NCBI GenBank assembly: GCA_033807695.1
Contig: CM066307.1
Coordinates: forward strand, 1,302,001 to 1,366,000
DNA: 64,000 nt
Direction of reading: 5' to 3'
From: Daedaleopsis sinensis
Taxonomy: Eukaryota; Basidiomycota; Agaricomycetes; Polyporales; Polyporaceae
Shown: positions 10,300 through 22,591 of the stretch, one piece after another
Layout of the letters: the number at the start of each line of letters is the position of its first letter
Numbering within the stretch: position 1 is the stretch's first letter
Position numbers and translations under genes: made by a program
Notes under the pieces: generated by a model
The model's input: the letters and a program-made list of their open reading frames with translations, nothing else
Databases searched by the model: none
Told to the model about the DNA's origin: nothing

Positions 10300-11662
10300 C
10301 GTGTAGAGTTGAGGGAGAGAGAGTAGAGGATAGCGGAGGGTATAAGGGTCGACCGTGACGGTCACCGTGGTTGAGAGCAAGAGCGACACAGAGCTTGAGC
10401 AGGTCGCATTGGTGAATGACGTCACCGTAGACGCTCGATCGTACTAAGTACAAGCACCATGACTAGGGTATGTATTTGCATGATTTCACGAAGAGCTGAC
10501 CGTGAATTAGGTGCACATTGAATTAGACGTATTGCATAGGTGGTGGCAATCGAAAGGGCAGGAATCAGCGATGCGCCAGCTGGTAGCAGCTGGAGGTGTA
10601 CCGGACCGCATTCGGTATTCCCTCCGCAAATCACATCCGGATTCCACCCTTCACGCACATATTTTCTGAGTCTCCCTCTATCGATGCGTTCTCCTCCTTC
10701 ATCTCGACCACTTGCCATCGCAGCGCACTCGCCATCTTATCCTTCGTGTCTTGTCGACCGCGCTCGTAGGCTTCATGCGCGAAAGCTATGTGGATTCTCC
10801 ATGACTCGCAAAGCGGAGAATACGCGCCCGGTACTGCGACATGGTACGTATACTGCCAGTGTCCTTAGGATCCTGCCTGGTATCGAGGCATCCTACTCGT
10901 CGCTCGAGAGTGCGTGCGGCTCTTCGCTATTCCATGAGGGCGACGCGCCCCCCGTGCGGGGCTTTGCTGCCGGATCGCGCGTCGGCGCGCAACGGATCTC
11001 GGTCCTCGGTCCTCGAATCCATGGCAGATGCACACACGGCTTTCGGGCCTTTCGACCTCTTCTCCGTGGCCGCGTGGATACATCGACATTCTCGCGCTGC
11101 TGTTCGAATGCTGCGCTTGGACGTAAAGATGTGGCTATCACTGGTCCATCCGGGGCGGACCGCATGCATGGTGAGTCACATATGTACCTCATATATAAAT
11201 GCCCGAGCCTGTCAAGCACCTTCTCCTCCTCCCTTTACCCCCACCTTCTGCGTCGTCTTGCTTTCGCCCCGCGCCCGAACGTTTTCAAGAAGGAACCAGC
11301 ACAAATCTGGCATTCGTATTGAAGACTGTCCGAGATTACAGATTGGGGAACGCATAGTAGGGGAAATACGGGACTCCTGACGGTCAACATCGTTCCCAAT
11401 AATACGGTAAGTAGACAGAGGGATATCCGCGGCTGTTGTACACATGGAGAGGCTGATCATGATTCATGATACATAAGTAGGAGCAAGGGGGTGAAGGAGA
11501 TCAAGAAGGGGAACAAGAAATCGGTCTGTGAGGTCCACGCGAATTCACTGCATGCGCATGCGCGATCCATACGATCGCCCTCCCACTACACTGTGTGCTC
11601 TATGAGTTCATGAATGCATCGAAGAGCATGGAAGTCCTCACCGTCAAGGAGATGAAGGTACG
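10300..11662. other. Intergenic stretch without recognised gene
   Basis: The longest open frame (plus strand, 10540-11322) has biased but unconvincing composition, no domain motif and overlaps other frames of similar length. I see no RNA gene signature here. Confidence 0.4.
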
Positions 11663-12718
11663 TCACACCTTTGCACTCGCACTCAAGCCCAAGGCCCGCG
11701 CCCCGGCACCGACGGCGCCCTCCCATCCAAGGAACCGTTCGTTCGACGTCTTGACAGGCGACCCATACGCGACGTCCTGGTCCATCCACGACGACATTCC
11801 CTTCGACCGAGCCCAAACGGAGATGAACAGAACCCGCTTCAGCTTCCGGTTCAGGAAGAACCAGTGCGAACTCCACAACAGTGCCCCACGCCGCCGCATC
11901 CGCATCCGCCCGTACGGGGGGTCGTCAGAGTCGTCGCTCAGGCCCGTGCTCCGCCGGCGGGGCGGCGCCTCGTCGACGTCGTAGTCGTCGAACTGGAACT
12001 GCGTGTCCTCGTCGCTCGACGGGTCGTCTTCTCCCACAGACGCCATGTCGTCCTCTTCGTCGGAGTAATCGTTCGCATGCGGGTCGAACTCGATGTCGGG
12101 GCTGTACGAATACACCTCGCACTCGGACAGGTCGATGTGTTTGTCCAAACACTGGTACAGCGTGGGGTGCGTGCCCGACTGCGCCCTGGAGGGCGCACGG
12201 GGGCTCGGCTTGACGAAGAAGTCGAGCGGCGACGAGGAGGTGGGCACGGAGGACGGGAAGATGTCGGAGGACGAGGGCGGGTAAGAGGAGTACGTGCGTG
12301 GGGCGTGCAGCCCAGAGCGCTGCGGGGAGACGAGGGTCGTGCTGAGCGCGTTCAGCACGCTTGCGCCGTGCTCCTCGCGGGTGAAGTGGTACGGGCGGAC
12401 GTCGGAGAACTCGTGGTCCGGGAACGCAACGTTGAGCGTCGCGATGAGCAGGTAGAGGGTCTTGCGGGAGTGGTGCTCCTGCATGGGCCCGAACGGGGTC
12501 ATCTCGGACTCGCGCTCGAGGGCCATCTCGGAGGGGAGCGGGGGCGAGTGCGAGACCTCGTCGGCATATGCGGTCTCGAGGGCGCGGAAGAGCTTCTTGT
12601 CGCGCTTGATGTTCTTGCAGCTGTATGCCTCGATGCGGGTGTGCACCGAGCACTCGGGGCCCTCGTGGGTGAGGGCGTTGGCGAGGCGGGAGAGGTCGGG
12701 TATCTCGATGTACTTCAT
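11663..12718 (-). CDS. MAF1: Maf1, repressor of RNA polymerase III
   Basis: Maf1 binds RNA polymerase III and shuts down tRNA and 5S transcription under stress or TOR inhibition. The frame has 351 residues and no intron. It starts MKYIEIPDLSRLANAL and contains the three Maf1 boxes: box A with RIEAYSCKNIKRDKKLF, box B with SRKTLYLLIATLNVAFPDHE, then DKHIDLSECEVYSYSPD, and box C with LLWSSHWFFLNRKLKRVLFI. Between the second and third conserved blocks lies a long acidic and Ser-rich insert (YSDEEDDMASVGEDD and onwards). Such inserts are usual in fungal Maf1 and are often phosphorylated. The end after SASAKV is the first stop; a further small C-terminal exon cannot be excluded. Confidence 0.9.
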   Translation of the reverse strand: MKYIEIPDLSRLANALTHEGPECSVHTRIEAYSCKNIKRDKKLFRALETAYADEVSHSPPLPSEMALERESEMTPFGPMQEHHSRKTLYLLIATLNVAFPDHEFSDVRPYHFTREEHGASVLNALSTTLVSPQRSGLHAPRTYSSYPPSSSDIFPSSVPTSSSPLDFFVKPSPRAPSRAQSGTHPTLYQCLDKHIDLSECEVYSYSPDIEFDPHANDYSDEEDDMASVGEDDPSSDEDTQFQFDDYDVDEAPPRRRSTGLSDDSDDPPYGRMRMRRRGALLWSSHWFFLNRKLKRVLFISVWARSKGMSSWMDQDVAYGSPVKTSNERFLGWEGAVGAGARALGLSASAKV

Positions 12719-15369
12719 CGCGGCGGGGACGGGGAGGATGCTGCAGCTGTTGGTGCTGAGGTGAGGCTATATGGGCGTGCCTGCGGAGATATCGTGGTCG
12801 TGGCGGGGAGCTGCAGCAATAGCGTTCCAAGAAGCACCAGAAGCTAATTTGAGGTGGGTGAGCGAGTCCTGGCGGTCTCCGGGGAGGGGGTCGGTGGGGG
12901 AGGTCGGTTCGGAGGCGAGGGGCGGGGGGACGGTGGGAGAGGCGTGTAGAGAGCCGCGCGGGGGACTGCAGGCACTAGTCGCCGGACGTCATGTCTTTGT
13001 CGGATGTTTGGCCCTAGTTTGGCCCCCTCCGATCCCGAATCGTTCTTCCGCCGCCCCTCGTCGCACGTTCTGTGCCCTCCCCGCGCGTGCGATCCTTCCT
13101 TGTCTACGCCATGCTGCTGGGACTATACTAGTTTGTTTGCCAGGTATCCGCAGCCTGGCTGACCGGCAGATGCTCTGACTTATCGCTGCCGGGCGGTGGT
13201 GGCACCCCTATTGCCTCAGGTGAACGCACCGGACGCCTTCTCCTTCGGATTCGCAGGCTTAGCATTGTGCTCACACATGACACGGCTTCAGTACTCTTAT
13301 TTGTGACTTGTGAACGCTATAGAGATATCCAACAACTGCAACGAGTGCCATTGTAGGCGCCCAATATCTTCAAGGAGCATATTGACATAGTGAGTGTATC
13401 AGAGCCCCGCACAATGTTTGCACCGTCATGAATATGCTCGGAGAAGCTCGGTAGTGCTAGTTATCGATTCTTCTGAGTTTTCAGGTATACTAGTGCGACG
13501 TCCGGGTCTGACATCGAAAGCAACTTTAAGATTGGTACCTTTTAGGCGTTCACAGTACGTTCGGTATGAAAACATTGATTGTCAGCAGTCCCATGCGATG
13601 TGGGTATGTCCTTTATAGCTCACCGGCCACACCGTCACCCACGCTCTGTTCTAGTGTGAACGTTCGAATGGCCCGTAGCCTGAGGATGAGTCTGAGACGA
13701 CCGTTCGTAGATAAGTACTACTTGGGGGCCCGGGGAATGCCGAGCGTGACACTGTAGTAACGGTCACGTGTCTCCAGAGACAGAGTGACAGTGACAGTGG
13801 GTCTCGAGTCTGAGCGAAGTCTGAGTCTCAGTCTCAGTCCTCTCTCTACGACGCAAGTAGGTATAATGTCAACCGGGATCAATCATTGGTCAACGAGAAG
13901 TGACTTCTAGCCATGCGCGCCAGGCGACGATCGCCCAGCTTCAGGGGAACATTTGAATGGTACACCGATAAAGCTTCCGTAGAGGCTTATAACAGTTATA
14001 AACCCTGCGCGATAATGACCACTGGTTTCCTATACGTTAGCAATCCGCCCTGATGTGACTCACTAAGTGCCCCTCGTGGATGACTAATGCCCTCTCTTAC
14101 CACGAATAATACGCCCTTCGCTGATTACATTATTCCCTTCCGCGGGTAGCCAAATCAGCCACGGCCGTGTTACCGTAAACGCCCGGAGTTATCTTTGTTA
14201 CCCGCCCCGTAATGTACACTTAATCGTCATCCAGCGCTACGCACAAGCGCCCCGTCCGGATCGCTCTTCCGCCCCCTGGGGATTGCTCTTTGGTCCTGAC
14301 CTCCCCCCCTCCTCCTAATCATACTCCTCCACTCCCGGAAAACTGCTTCTGGATGCGTCATATACCGAGCATCATGGCAAAAATACTATTGTGTGTCCTT
14401 CATACACCCCGCGGCCGCATTTCCGAGAAACATTCCCCTACCAGCGCCTATGGACCGGCAGTCGCGGGCTCATGACTTCATGAAGACCTCGCTGACTCTC
14501 ATTACCTCTCTTATTAGAAGTTGTATTATGGGGACACATGGACCTTGCCCACATGCTGTTTAATGTAACTTCAATCAACGAATACTGTGGCCTAGATTTA
14601 ATAGTTGCCTTGCGCATATCCGCGCTTTCACCCGGGCCGAGCCGGGCCCGCCTCCGTCCAGCCTTGAATCGCGCAAGCGCCCGTCTCGGGATTGCGCTTT
14701 GGTCCCGACGCAGTACTTATAAGTACCGTGTTACCAGGTAATCACTCCGTTATAGCACCTTTCATGGTATCATCTCCCTACAGAAACTTACTACCCTGTG
14801 TTCGGAGCTGCACAACGACCTCAACCAGTAGGTAGCATTCATATTATTATTCTCATAGTGGCCAGGCGCCTGAGTTGCACGTGGTTCTCCCTGACGTTAC
14901 GCATTACTCGCCGGCCTTCGCGGTGAGCGGGCTACCCTGTATATGCCATGCATTTCTAGCTGTCCAACATGTCTCTGGCAGACGTGCCATACAATAGCAT
15001 ATCTCTCCGAGACGGTTTGCAGTTTGAGGTTGTATTTGAGCCTTCCAATGCACCTATTAGGCGCCAGGGTCCCCACCGGGCCGCTGGGACCGCTCGGGTT
15101 TCGCCACGCGTCCTGCTGGCGATTGCGCTTTGGTCCTGACCACCTCTACTCTCTTGCCTTACCGCCTACTGCGTCCCTTTGACCCCGCTGTCTCGTTAAC
15201 TACCTCAGTTATCGACGGTCAATATCGACTGTCCACCAAGGTATGTATTGCTGCACTCGGCGTTGCGCGCGGCATTTGTGGAATACGGGTGGTGTTGCTT
15301 CGTTCGAGAGCAGTGGGCACGCGTCGCACAGTATTTACGGTCATGAAATCAAGTTCCACGTTCAATGGC
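12719..15369. other. Gene-poor AT-richer stretch
   Basis: 2.6 kb without a recognisable gene. Short frames only. It includes a simple-sequence patch (about 13780-13850, GACAGTGACAGTG and GTCTGAGTCTCAGTCTCAG) and three spaced copies of a 20-bp motif listed separately. It may be decayed repeat DNA. Confidence 0.5.
14281..15140 (+). repeat. Three spaced copies of a 20-bp motif
   Basis: GATTGCKCTTTGGTCCYGAC occurs at 14281-14300, 14690-14709 and 15121-15140, spacings 409 and 431 bp. GC-rich sequence precedes each (for example GCGCAAGCGCCC before the second, a close match before the first). The intervening DNA has diverged. This could be an old tandem array or remnants of a short interspersed element. 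Confidence 0.6.
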
Positions 15370-16478
15370 TCATTCTACATCCCACGCCAACACATTTTCG
15401 ACTCCAAATCCTCCCCTTTCATCTAGCAGCACGCACATTTGGCTGCACGGGCGAATGTCCAACCTCCAACCAATCCGTACTGGCTTTATCTCCCTTCCAA
15501 ACGGATCCAGCCTCACCCTCAGCGCCCCACCATCGTCGAACGTCCGGCCCTGAGACGCACAGGCCCATCTCCCCGCCCCGCACTCTTCGTCTTCTAAACC
15601 CCCCCACGCTCGCGGTGAGTACTTGACGTCGAATCCCTGGGTTCGTGCCTTCTGAATGAGGGCCGTGTCTTCTTCGGCCCCATCTCCCAAGATGGATCTC
15701 CCCGCAAAAAGCAGGTCTCGATAACCACATCCGAAGATGGCCTTGTTGACGTACACGACTTCATGGGAACTCCACCTCCGTGCGATAGCGACAAGTGGCT
15801 CGATCGTCTTCGTCTCGTGCAAATGGATTACCGCCTCCCTCGCTCTCCACGATGTCGTTGCCACGACTGGGCTTCCACTAGGCGTTCTATCGGCGAACCG
15901 ACGCCTCCTGAGACGCGCCCCCTCCCGAAGAGGGGCAACACGTCGTTGTTGACCAGCCACGCCCCCTGGGCATAGACCATGTGGTTCTCCATTTCCCAGC
16001 CTCGGTCTGCTCCCACAAAGATCTCCACGCTCTTCGGCTCCCAGGTCGACTCGCGCAACAAGAACTTCAGGGCTACGTCGCCTCCGAAAACGGCCCCGCA
16101 CGCCGTCACCTGGGATATGAGGGCGTTGGGGTTCGGGACGAATGGGGCGAGTATCTCATCGAGGCTGAGGTCGAGCACGGTACGCACCACCCCCACGAAT
16201 CTCCGACATCCTTTCCGGAAGTTGAGGAGGTCTCTCATTTTGAGCCGCGCGCAGATCATGTTCAGGACCTCCTCGGACAGCGACGCGGCGCCGCCTCGAC
16301 CTTGCTCGTCCTTGGCAATGTCGGCGGGATGGTTGGGTCGATGGTCAGGAATAGCCACAGGAGGAGGGTGCGTAGGAGGATGGGCGGTCGTTGGAGGAAG
16401 GGCGGTCGTAGGAGCGATAGGAGGGGCCATCGTAGGGGCGACAGGACAGGGCGTCCTACGACCAGTCAAGGATTCCAT
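15370..16478 (-). pseudogene. F-box-like family gene, copy A, frameshifted
   Basis: The frame starts at ATG 16478 with a Pro/Thr-rich leader, then an F-box-like segment (SLSEEVLNMICARLKMRDLL). A block GGDVALKFLLREST and VEIFVGADRG follows, resembling the same region in two other genes of this window. Near 15900-15960 the reading frame changes. The downstream frame carries the expected conserved part (EAVIHLHETKTIEPLVAIA, then IFGCGYRDLLFAGRSI) and runs to 15370. I find no GT-AG intron that joins the two frames, so one indel is the simplest reading. This family is repeated in agaricomycetes, but its function is unknown to me. The F-box would suggest SCF ubiquitin-ligase recruitment. Confidence 0.55.
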
Positions 16479-16805
16479 AGCCTATGGCAGTGGCACAGTC
16501 GACGGCAGGACAGTACTTGGAGTAGGCCAGACAAAATGTAAAAGGTGCTTATATATCGTTGGCGTGCTCGTCCGCCCGTCTGTCTTAGATTCATGCCTCG
16601 CGGCTGAACATAGATTATATCTGTTCCTTCTCACCGCACCAAGCCTGATGATATCGCTGCCTCTTGCTATTGCGAGCCCCTCGTTCCATCGTTGGTGCAC
16701 CCTCCGCATGCTTCCCACTGGACCATCGTCAGACCTGGGTTCCTTGCTCTTACTATGACTCTTCTCGCCGTGTTCACACATCCGATTGCACGCGTAGCAC
16801 TTCAT

Positions 16806-17759
16806 TTACTCCAATACATCCCTCATACATGTCCTTACGGTCCTCGGCATCGGCAAATCACCTGAGACTCTGCATGTACCTCCGCATCCCTCCCCGCCCC
16901 TCCACCACACCGCGGTGTACTCACCAATAAGATCGCAAGCCAGGTCCGGCACGATGTCGTCCACCCCCAGCGTAACGTGCCCGGCGAGCGTATGGCCGTC
17001 GCCGAAGTGTCGTAGCGACGCTGCGCACGCCCCCCACTTCTCCGCACACATCGTAGGCGTCCCATCGTTCTCCACGCCGCCTTCCATCGCCGTTGCCAGT
17101 TCTTTGAGGCCCCGCGCAACGTGCCATCCTCCCCGCCGCCACTGTCGGGTCTGGCGTTTGAGAGCCTTCGGGAAGCCGTCTTCATCCTCCACACTGTTCT
17201 CGGGCTGGACAAGCGCTAAATGGCGTGCGTTGAGCCGCGGATAGGCAACCGCATACTCGCCTGGAGCTGAAATGTAGCAGAATACCGCCGTGTTCCACCC
17301 TTCAGCAAGCGGCGCCAAGGGCGAGTGGGATGCGGCCTGGTGCAACTTAATGACCGACGCGCCGCGGACCAGGGTGGCTTGTCCGTGGGTGGCCAGGCCG
17401 GAGCGGGAGAATCGACGACATTGCGCAGAATAGCCTTCTTGCCGGACTAGATACCCGAGGATGTGGAAGAAGGTCGACCGCGGGGTCGATATAAACAGCG
17501 TCTTTGCGAGCGCACACGTCGGATACATTATCTCGTGCGCGCTTCCCCCACCTATAACGCTGTTGGTGATACGAACCTCCCTCCAGAAACTGCACAGGTC
17601 CTGGAGGTAGGGCCGCAGGAGGCGACGCGTTCGGGTGGCCAGCACGACGAAGACATATCGACTCCCAGTTCGTGACACCGCGCGTAGCTGCCGTAGTTCG
17701 TGGATATCCAGGTGATGTACGATGAGTTCGCTGATATCCCCAACGAGACCGGGGAACAA
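16806..17759 (-). CDS. F-box-like family gene, copy B
   Basis: A 317-codon frame related to the neighbouring copy A. The F-box-like part is LVGDISELIVHHLDIHELRQ near its start. GGGSAHEIMYP and LFISTPRSTFFHILGYLVRQ match the central block of copy A. ASVIKLHQAASHSPLAPLA matches its downstream block. The true start is unclear: no ATG opens this frame before the F-box. A good ATG at 17887 (MADKVRFRGAVMAAQLWG) lies in another frame and would need a frameshift or unseen intron near 17760. The gene may therefore be damaged at its 5' end. Tail ends TVRTCMRDVLE. Tandem arrangement with copy A suggests local duplication. Confidence 0.5.
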   Translation of the reverse strand: MFPGLVGDISELIVHHLDIHELRQLRAVSRTGSRYVFVVLATRTRRLLRPYLQDLCSFWREVRITNSVIGGGSAHEIMYPTCALAKTLFISTPRSTFFHILGYLVRQEGYSAQCRRFSRSGLATHGQATLVRGASVIKLHQAASHSPLAPLAEGWNTAVFCYISAPGEYAVAYPRLNARHLALVQPENSVEDEDGFPKALKRQTRQWRRGGWHVARGLKELATAMEGGVENDGTPTMCAEKWGACAASLRHFGDGHTLAGHVTLGVDDIVPDLACDLIGEYTAVWWRGGEGCGGTCRVSGDLPMPRTVRTCMRDVLE

Positions 17760-17887
17760 GTTCGACCCGACGTATTCGTGCCGGACAAATCCACATTGGG
17801 GTGTGCAGTGGTGTTGGCTAGGAGTCGGTCAGCCCCCCATAACTGCGCAGCCATCACAGCTCCTCGAAAACGCACTTTGTCTGCCAT

Positions 17888-20604
17888 GTCCGTGGCCTAG
17901 AGCCCAACATGTCCACCACCGACATGCGATCTCCGGGGAGAGTTCTAGGCTGGGGCATTAGCTATCTGTCTCGCTGCAAGGGAATGCAGAGCGTACGGCA
18001 GTGTTTATTCTTGCTGTGACGCCCCGGTCATACGTTCCTCCCTCTTGTGCGTTTGTTCTTCTGTCGTCGCCTGTCGTAGCGATTCACTGGCCGCGGTTAC
18101 CTAAGCCGTGTTTGGTACCAATGCTGAATCCAGGGTGTCATTATTTGGGGTCTCCCCGCACTGCACGCGGGGCATAGACTCACTGCGGACAAGTTTCGAC
18201 CGCGTTGCAACTTGCCGGCGGAGTCAGCTCTATGCAATCCTCTATGGATCGCATAGTCATTCAAAGAGACCTTCATTTTCAGTGTGGCATATCTAAGAGC
18301 TTTTCAGTGGATTATTCACGTACAGTCGCTTCAAGTTCCAATGGGCCTGCCTCGCAGCGTCGCAAGCGTCGTGGTAGGTCGATAATGAGGGAGGTAGACG
18401 CCTGAACAACGTCATACCTCGAGCACGTTCGCTTTTGGCGCAGAAAGGCGCGTGGCAGGAAACAACTCCCATTCCTGGTCTCCTGCTACGCATGCTCTAT
18501 ATCCGACCTAAATCCGACCCAAAGACAATCGTATTCGTTCAGCACGACCACCACCCATGCCTGCCATGGTCCGGCAACATCCTCAGTAAACACAGCGGGT
18601 CAGAACACCCCCACCACGTCTCCAGCCGCGGTGGTAATCCTGCCCAGCGTACCACTCGTCCGTTCCAAATAAACGGAACCAATGACCCTACTCCCCACGG
18701 CACACTGGGAATGCTCCCTGACGCTGCGCTGTCCCCCACGGTGCCCCAAACCGCGAGCTCACACGAAAAAGGCTGCAAGGGTGTTGAGAACGACATGAAT
18801 CCCGTCGGGTCTGCTCCCGCGACGTGATGCAGCTGTGATCTCCCGGTGAGCAAGCGTCGCGTCACGTATGCGTCGCTGAGCATTGCGGCAACAGTCACTC
18901 ACCAAGCAATCCATATTCGATCGTCCTGGAGCGCCATGAGTCTCGGCAGGCGACCACTGGTCTTCTTGCTGGTAGCGCAGGAGTCTTGGTGAGTGTCATG
19001 TAGTCGATCTGGGTTCGTGAGATGTTATTACCTTCGCGGAATGGCTGCTGCTGCCCGCCGTTCGTGCGTGTCGCGATACTGTTGGGGCATAAGTTCGTGT
19101 AAAGATCAGTACGAGTGAATGTCGTACCCAGTTCGGGTGGCCGTCGTTTATGGGTTCCGGCCGTCGGTTTCGTTCGACCTGCCGATGATCAATATGTCTC
19201 CCCAAGCATGTTATCGTAGGCGTGCCAGACTCACACGTCAATTTCTTCTTCTTGAATTCCCTCTTGCACCCCCTCGCCTTCGATCTATCACCGGCGTGCG
19301 GCGACGGCGATGCCGCACGCCTCTCCACACTCTCCTCCTCCCGGACGGCGGGGTCCTGTGCCCGGGGGGGCGACACTTCCACCTCTCGCGACTTCTCGTG
19401 CTGCCGCGCCTCGTTCTGGTGGTCTAGGCGAGCTCTGAGTGGTTGTACTGGCTGGAGTCTGCATCACGCACCTGAGCCGTCGCCCGCCTGTTCCATTGTC
19501 CCTCGCTCATTGGACCCGGCCCCGCGTGTGTCACGCTGCATCTCTCGGACGACGCAGTCGCTCTTCAACGCCATAGCGCTGTCGTCGCCTGCCTCGACCT
19601 TCATCATGGTAGTTGGAGCTGTAAATGGTCATTTTATGAGAGCCGTCTGACCGCCGAAAGGGGCACGACCGGCCCTTACCGTGGCGCGCTATAACCATGC
19701 GTTGCTGTGTTCAAGGGAGCTTTGACTGGGATCGCTTCAAGCTTCGTGGATCGGTCTGATCAAAGAGAATGTGCGGCGATATTTCCAGTCGTGGGGGTAG
19801 GACGGAGCAGGTCGTATAGACGAGGGCGAGATCACCGTCTCACTCTGTTGCCAGGTGTTTCCCCAGCTGTTCACTGCGCCTCTGACACACCCGCCGTGGT
19901 CAGCCGGCCTCCGATCGCCGACGGTCGCAGTCGTATCCCGATCTGCGAGGCGCAGAGGTCAATTTTCATAAGTAAGTATTGGGGTTCAGATCTCAGATCT
20001 GCTTCAACGTGCCTAGCGTCGCGCCACCTCCCGCAGTATGTCGTTGGTGGGCACCCGCTTTGAAACCTCCAGGGCGGATAGAGGCCCTCGCAAAACCTCC
20101 TCCTCCTCGTGGTCAGCGCAGCCTCAGAATGTAAAGATCGTCACGCTCTACCTTTCGAAGAAATCTCAGCCTCTGCGGGCTAAAGACGAGCCCGTTGACT
20201 GGGGCTGCGCAACTGACTTCCACCAGAGGACCATGTTCGGTATGTATGTACTATAAGGTCTCTCCAAAATTGGTTTCGTTGTTTCACTTGGATTGTGTCA
20301 TGATATTCTCTGATCATATGTTGTACTATAGGAGACTATAGGTCTAACAAGTCTAACATCGTTGTTCGACATCTAGGCCCTATGAATCATAGGAAGCACA
20401 TGTCTACCGCGGGGCGGTGCGTATCGCCCTGATGTTGTCTCGGACTCCCCGCCGAGACGTTTGGTGCGATTTCGTGGCCAAGCCGAGTCGCCCAGCCCAT
20501 GGCGTCCACTCGTTATCCAGCGAGGAATTATTTCTCGTCGCTCACCACTATACACGACTCTCTGTGAAGTGCACGACCTCTCCTACTCCGTGCACGCAAC
20601 AACC
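17888..20604. other. Gene-poor stretch
   Basis: 2.7 kb in which I recognise no gene, RNA or repeat. Open frames are short, overlap on both strands and have no motif. Confidence 0.45.
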
Positions 20605-21768
20605 ATGGAGCTGCCTCAGTCGCCGCTCACCCTTCTTGCCCAGTGTCCCCTACCACTGTTTCCCCACGACCACACTGTTGACTACCTCCTCGACCACTCG
20701 TCTCTTCCTCCCCTGGATCCCTTGCATGAATCACCGCCACTCTCTTTCCCCCTCTCCCTCGACCCGCCGCAGGTTGATCTCGAAGAGCTGCGAGCTCGCC
20801 CAGTTCCCCACTCCGCTGTCATCGACGCGACTGTTCGTGTGATCAGCCAAGATGGTCCAGCGCCGATTCGTTCCATGCTGGACACGCGGTACGATCCCCC
20901 TGTACCAACCCCGGTGGGCATGATTCGCTATTGGTTGCGAGTGACGACCGCCACGCGTGCTCGCCGTGTATGGGAAAACGTCCGCTCAGACCTCGCGGAT
21001 ATGTTGGCGCATTGTCGCGCGCTCGGAGGTCAGGATTTTGAGGATCTTACAGCCGTATGGACCACATTTGGCGGCATCCCCTGGCACCATCAGATGTCCG
21101 AGGCCCCTTCAATCCACTCACACGACCTACTCGATTTGCTGGCCGGACGTCCCCTACAACAAACGTTGGTCGACACTCTTCTCCTCATCTTGCGCCGCGG
21201 CTTCCAGCAGCGCTTTCCTTCGACCGCCTGCCACGTCTCGATCCTCTCTTTCAGCCTGCAGGATCACCTCAATCGCGTATTGTCGGACCCCCCCAAATCC
21301 ACAACTTACCCAGCGCGGAGCTCGCCCAGCTTCACAGCTTCGCCTCGCCGCTCAGCGGCGAGCCTCCTCGCGTCGCCAAGGCGTATATACCATGGCTGTC
21401 TGTCGGTTCGTATCGTCTCTACGTGCTCGATGCGAACGCCCGCGTTATTCGGCATGGGGCCATGTCAGGGCAACTCCCCGTCCTAAACGACATCGCCCTG
21501 CTTCGGCGGTGGCTCGAGCTCTCCGGCTTGGGGACGTGGGAAGTCGCGGAGGCCGTCCCTTTCGGCGGCCCGGAGGATGGAGGCAGCTGTGGGGTGGCAC
21601 TGGTGAATGCGATCCGACACGACCTGCACGGCGAGCAGCTGTGGTCGCCGCGCTTTCGCGACATCAACCGTGTTCGAGAGTTTAGGCGCGTAATGGAGTG
21701 GTTGGTAAGTCCTTCTCCTACCCATATGAACCACTTGTTGATTACCTTCGCAGGACTCTGCGTCATAA
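20605..21768 (+). pseudogene. Ulp1-like (C48) cysteine protease relic
   Basis: The frame begins MELPQSPLTLLAQ at 20605 and encodes a domain of the Ulp1/SENP fold: LLDLLAGRPLQQTLVDTLLL (N-terminal helix), YIPWLSVGSYRLYVLDANA (strand pair) and FGGPEDGGSCGVALVNA around the catalytic cysteine. The frame breaks at a run of seven C (21286-21292); upstream and downstream halves fit together if one base is gained or lost there. A short last exon (21754-21768, after intron GTAAGT at 21705) adds Asp-Ala-Ser and a stop. The usual catalytic His before Trp/Tyr reads as Ser-Tyr, and the Asp-Ser pair is missing. Only Cys and its Gly remain, so catalysis looks lost even without the frameshift. Related domains occur in the 38.4-45.9 kb gene. 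Confidence 0.55.
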
Positions 21769-22318
21769 AAGGGGCTTGTTCCCTCCACCACGAGATACCG
21801 CACCATCGTTCATGTTGCTCTCTGCGCGTTGTATATACACTCGCAATGTGTTCAAATTGATCAGCGTCTCGTTCTGCATCACTGTTTGCTCACTATTGCA
21901 CCTCTCCGTCTGTACGAACAACATCGTAGACATTGCTTACCCGGCTCAGCAGGTGCGGTACGTGTAGAGCACATCAGGGATTGGCCGCTGCCAGTGGCTG
22001 CCATTCCGCGGCGGCCGCAACGGTATTTCGTCAACCGCCCTGCCCCAGTCGTCTGCACTCCGTATCAGGCAAGGTAGGCCCTTGTGGATGGGACATGATA
22101 GGCGCGGCTCGGATGGACACGGTAATTCGTAGTCTAAGTTAACCTAATGACACGCATACGATGCTTTGTTGTGGTGGCAGTGGTTAGAAATACAACGACG
22201 GTGGGGAGTGGTGCAGTTCTTGGCCATTCTAGTACACTATTTCGCGTCGACACGTAATGCAAGAGTCATATCGACACCGCGCTTTTCATCGACATAGCGT
22301 TATTACATGTCCTATCTA
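21769..22318. other. Intergenic stretch
   Basis: No recognisable feature in 550 bp between the Ulp1-like relic and the 3' end of the interrupted F-box-like gene. Confidence 0.4.
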
Positions 22319-22586
22319 TCACCCATGGTGCGACTGAGGATACATCGGTCCTACCCACCCTTGGCCCGCCTCCCACCACATTTGATCCAGCGCGTTTGTC
22401 ATTCTCACCAAGGACCACGCTATGGGTTGTGGCGTCCAATTGAACCACTGCAGAAAGGACATCAGCTGGCCGTCGTCATCGCGCGAGCCCTCAAGCTTTC
22501 GAGGGTTAACTCACCGTTCGCTGGCAGTCAAGCATGTGCGCCCCCACGAAAGTCGGTTGGAAGTTGAACACGACGGCGGAGACAAA

Positions 22587-22591
22587 CACGC
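22587..22591. repeat. 5-bp target site duplication, left copy (CACGC)
   Basis: Directly abuts the left LTR and matches 33893-33897 beyond the right LTR. Five bp is the usual duplication for Ty3/gypsy integrases. Confidence 0.9.

Noticed and set aside
10540..11322. 260-codon plus-strand frame
   Set aside because: No motif, no splice structure, and competing frames of similar length on both strands.
11864..12847. 327-codon open frame antisense to MAF1
   Set aside because: Val/Arg/Gly-rich shadow of the Maf1 coding strand with no independent features.
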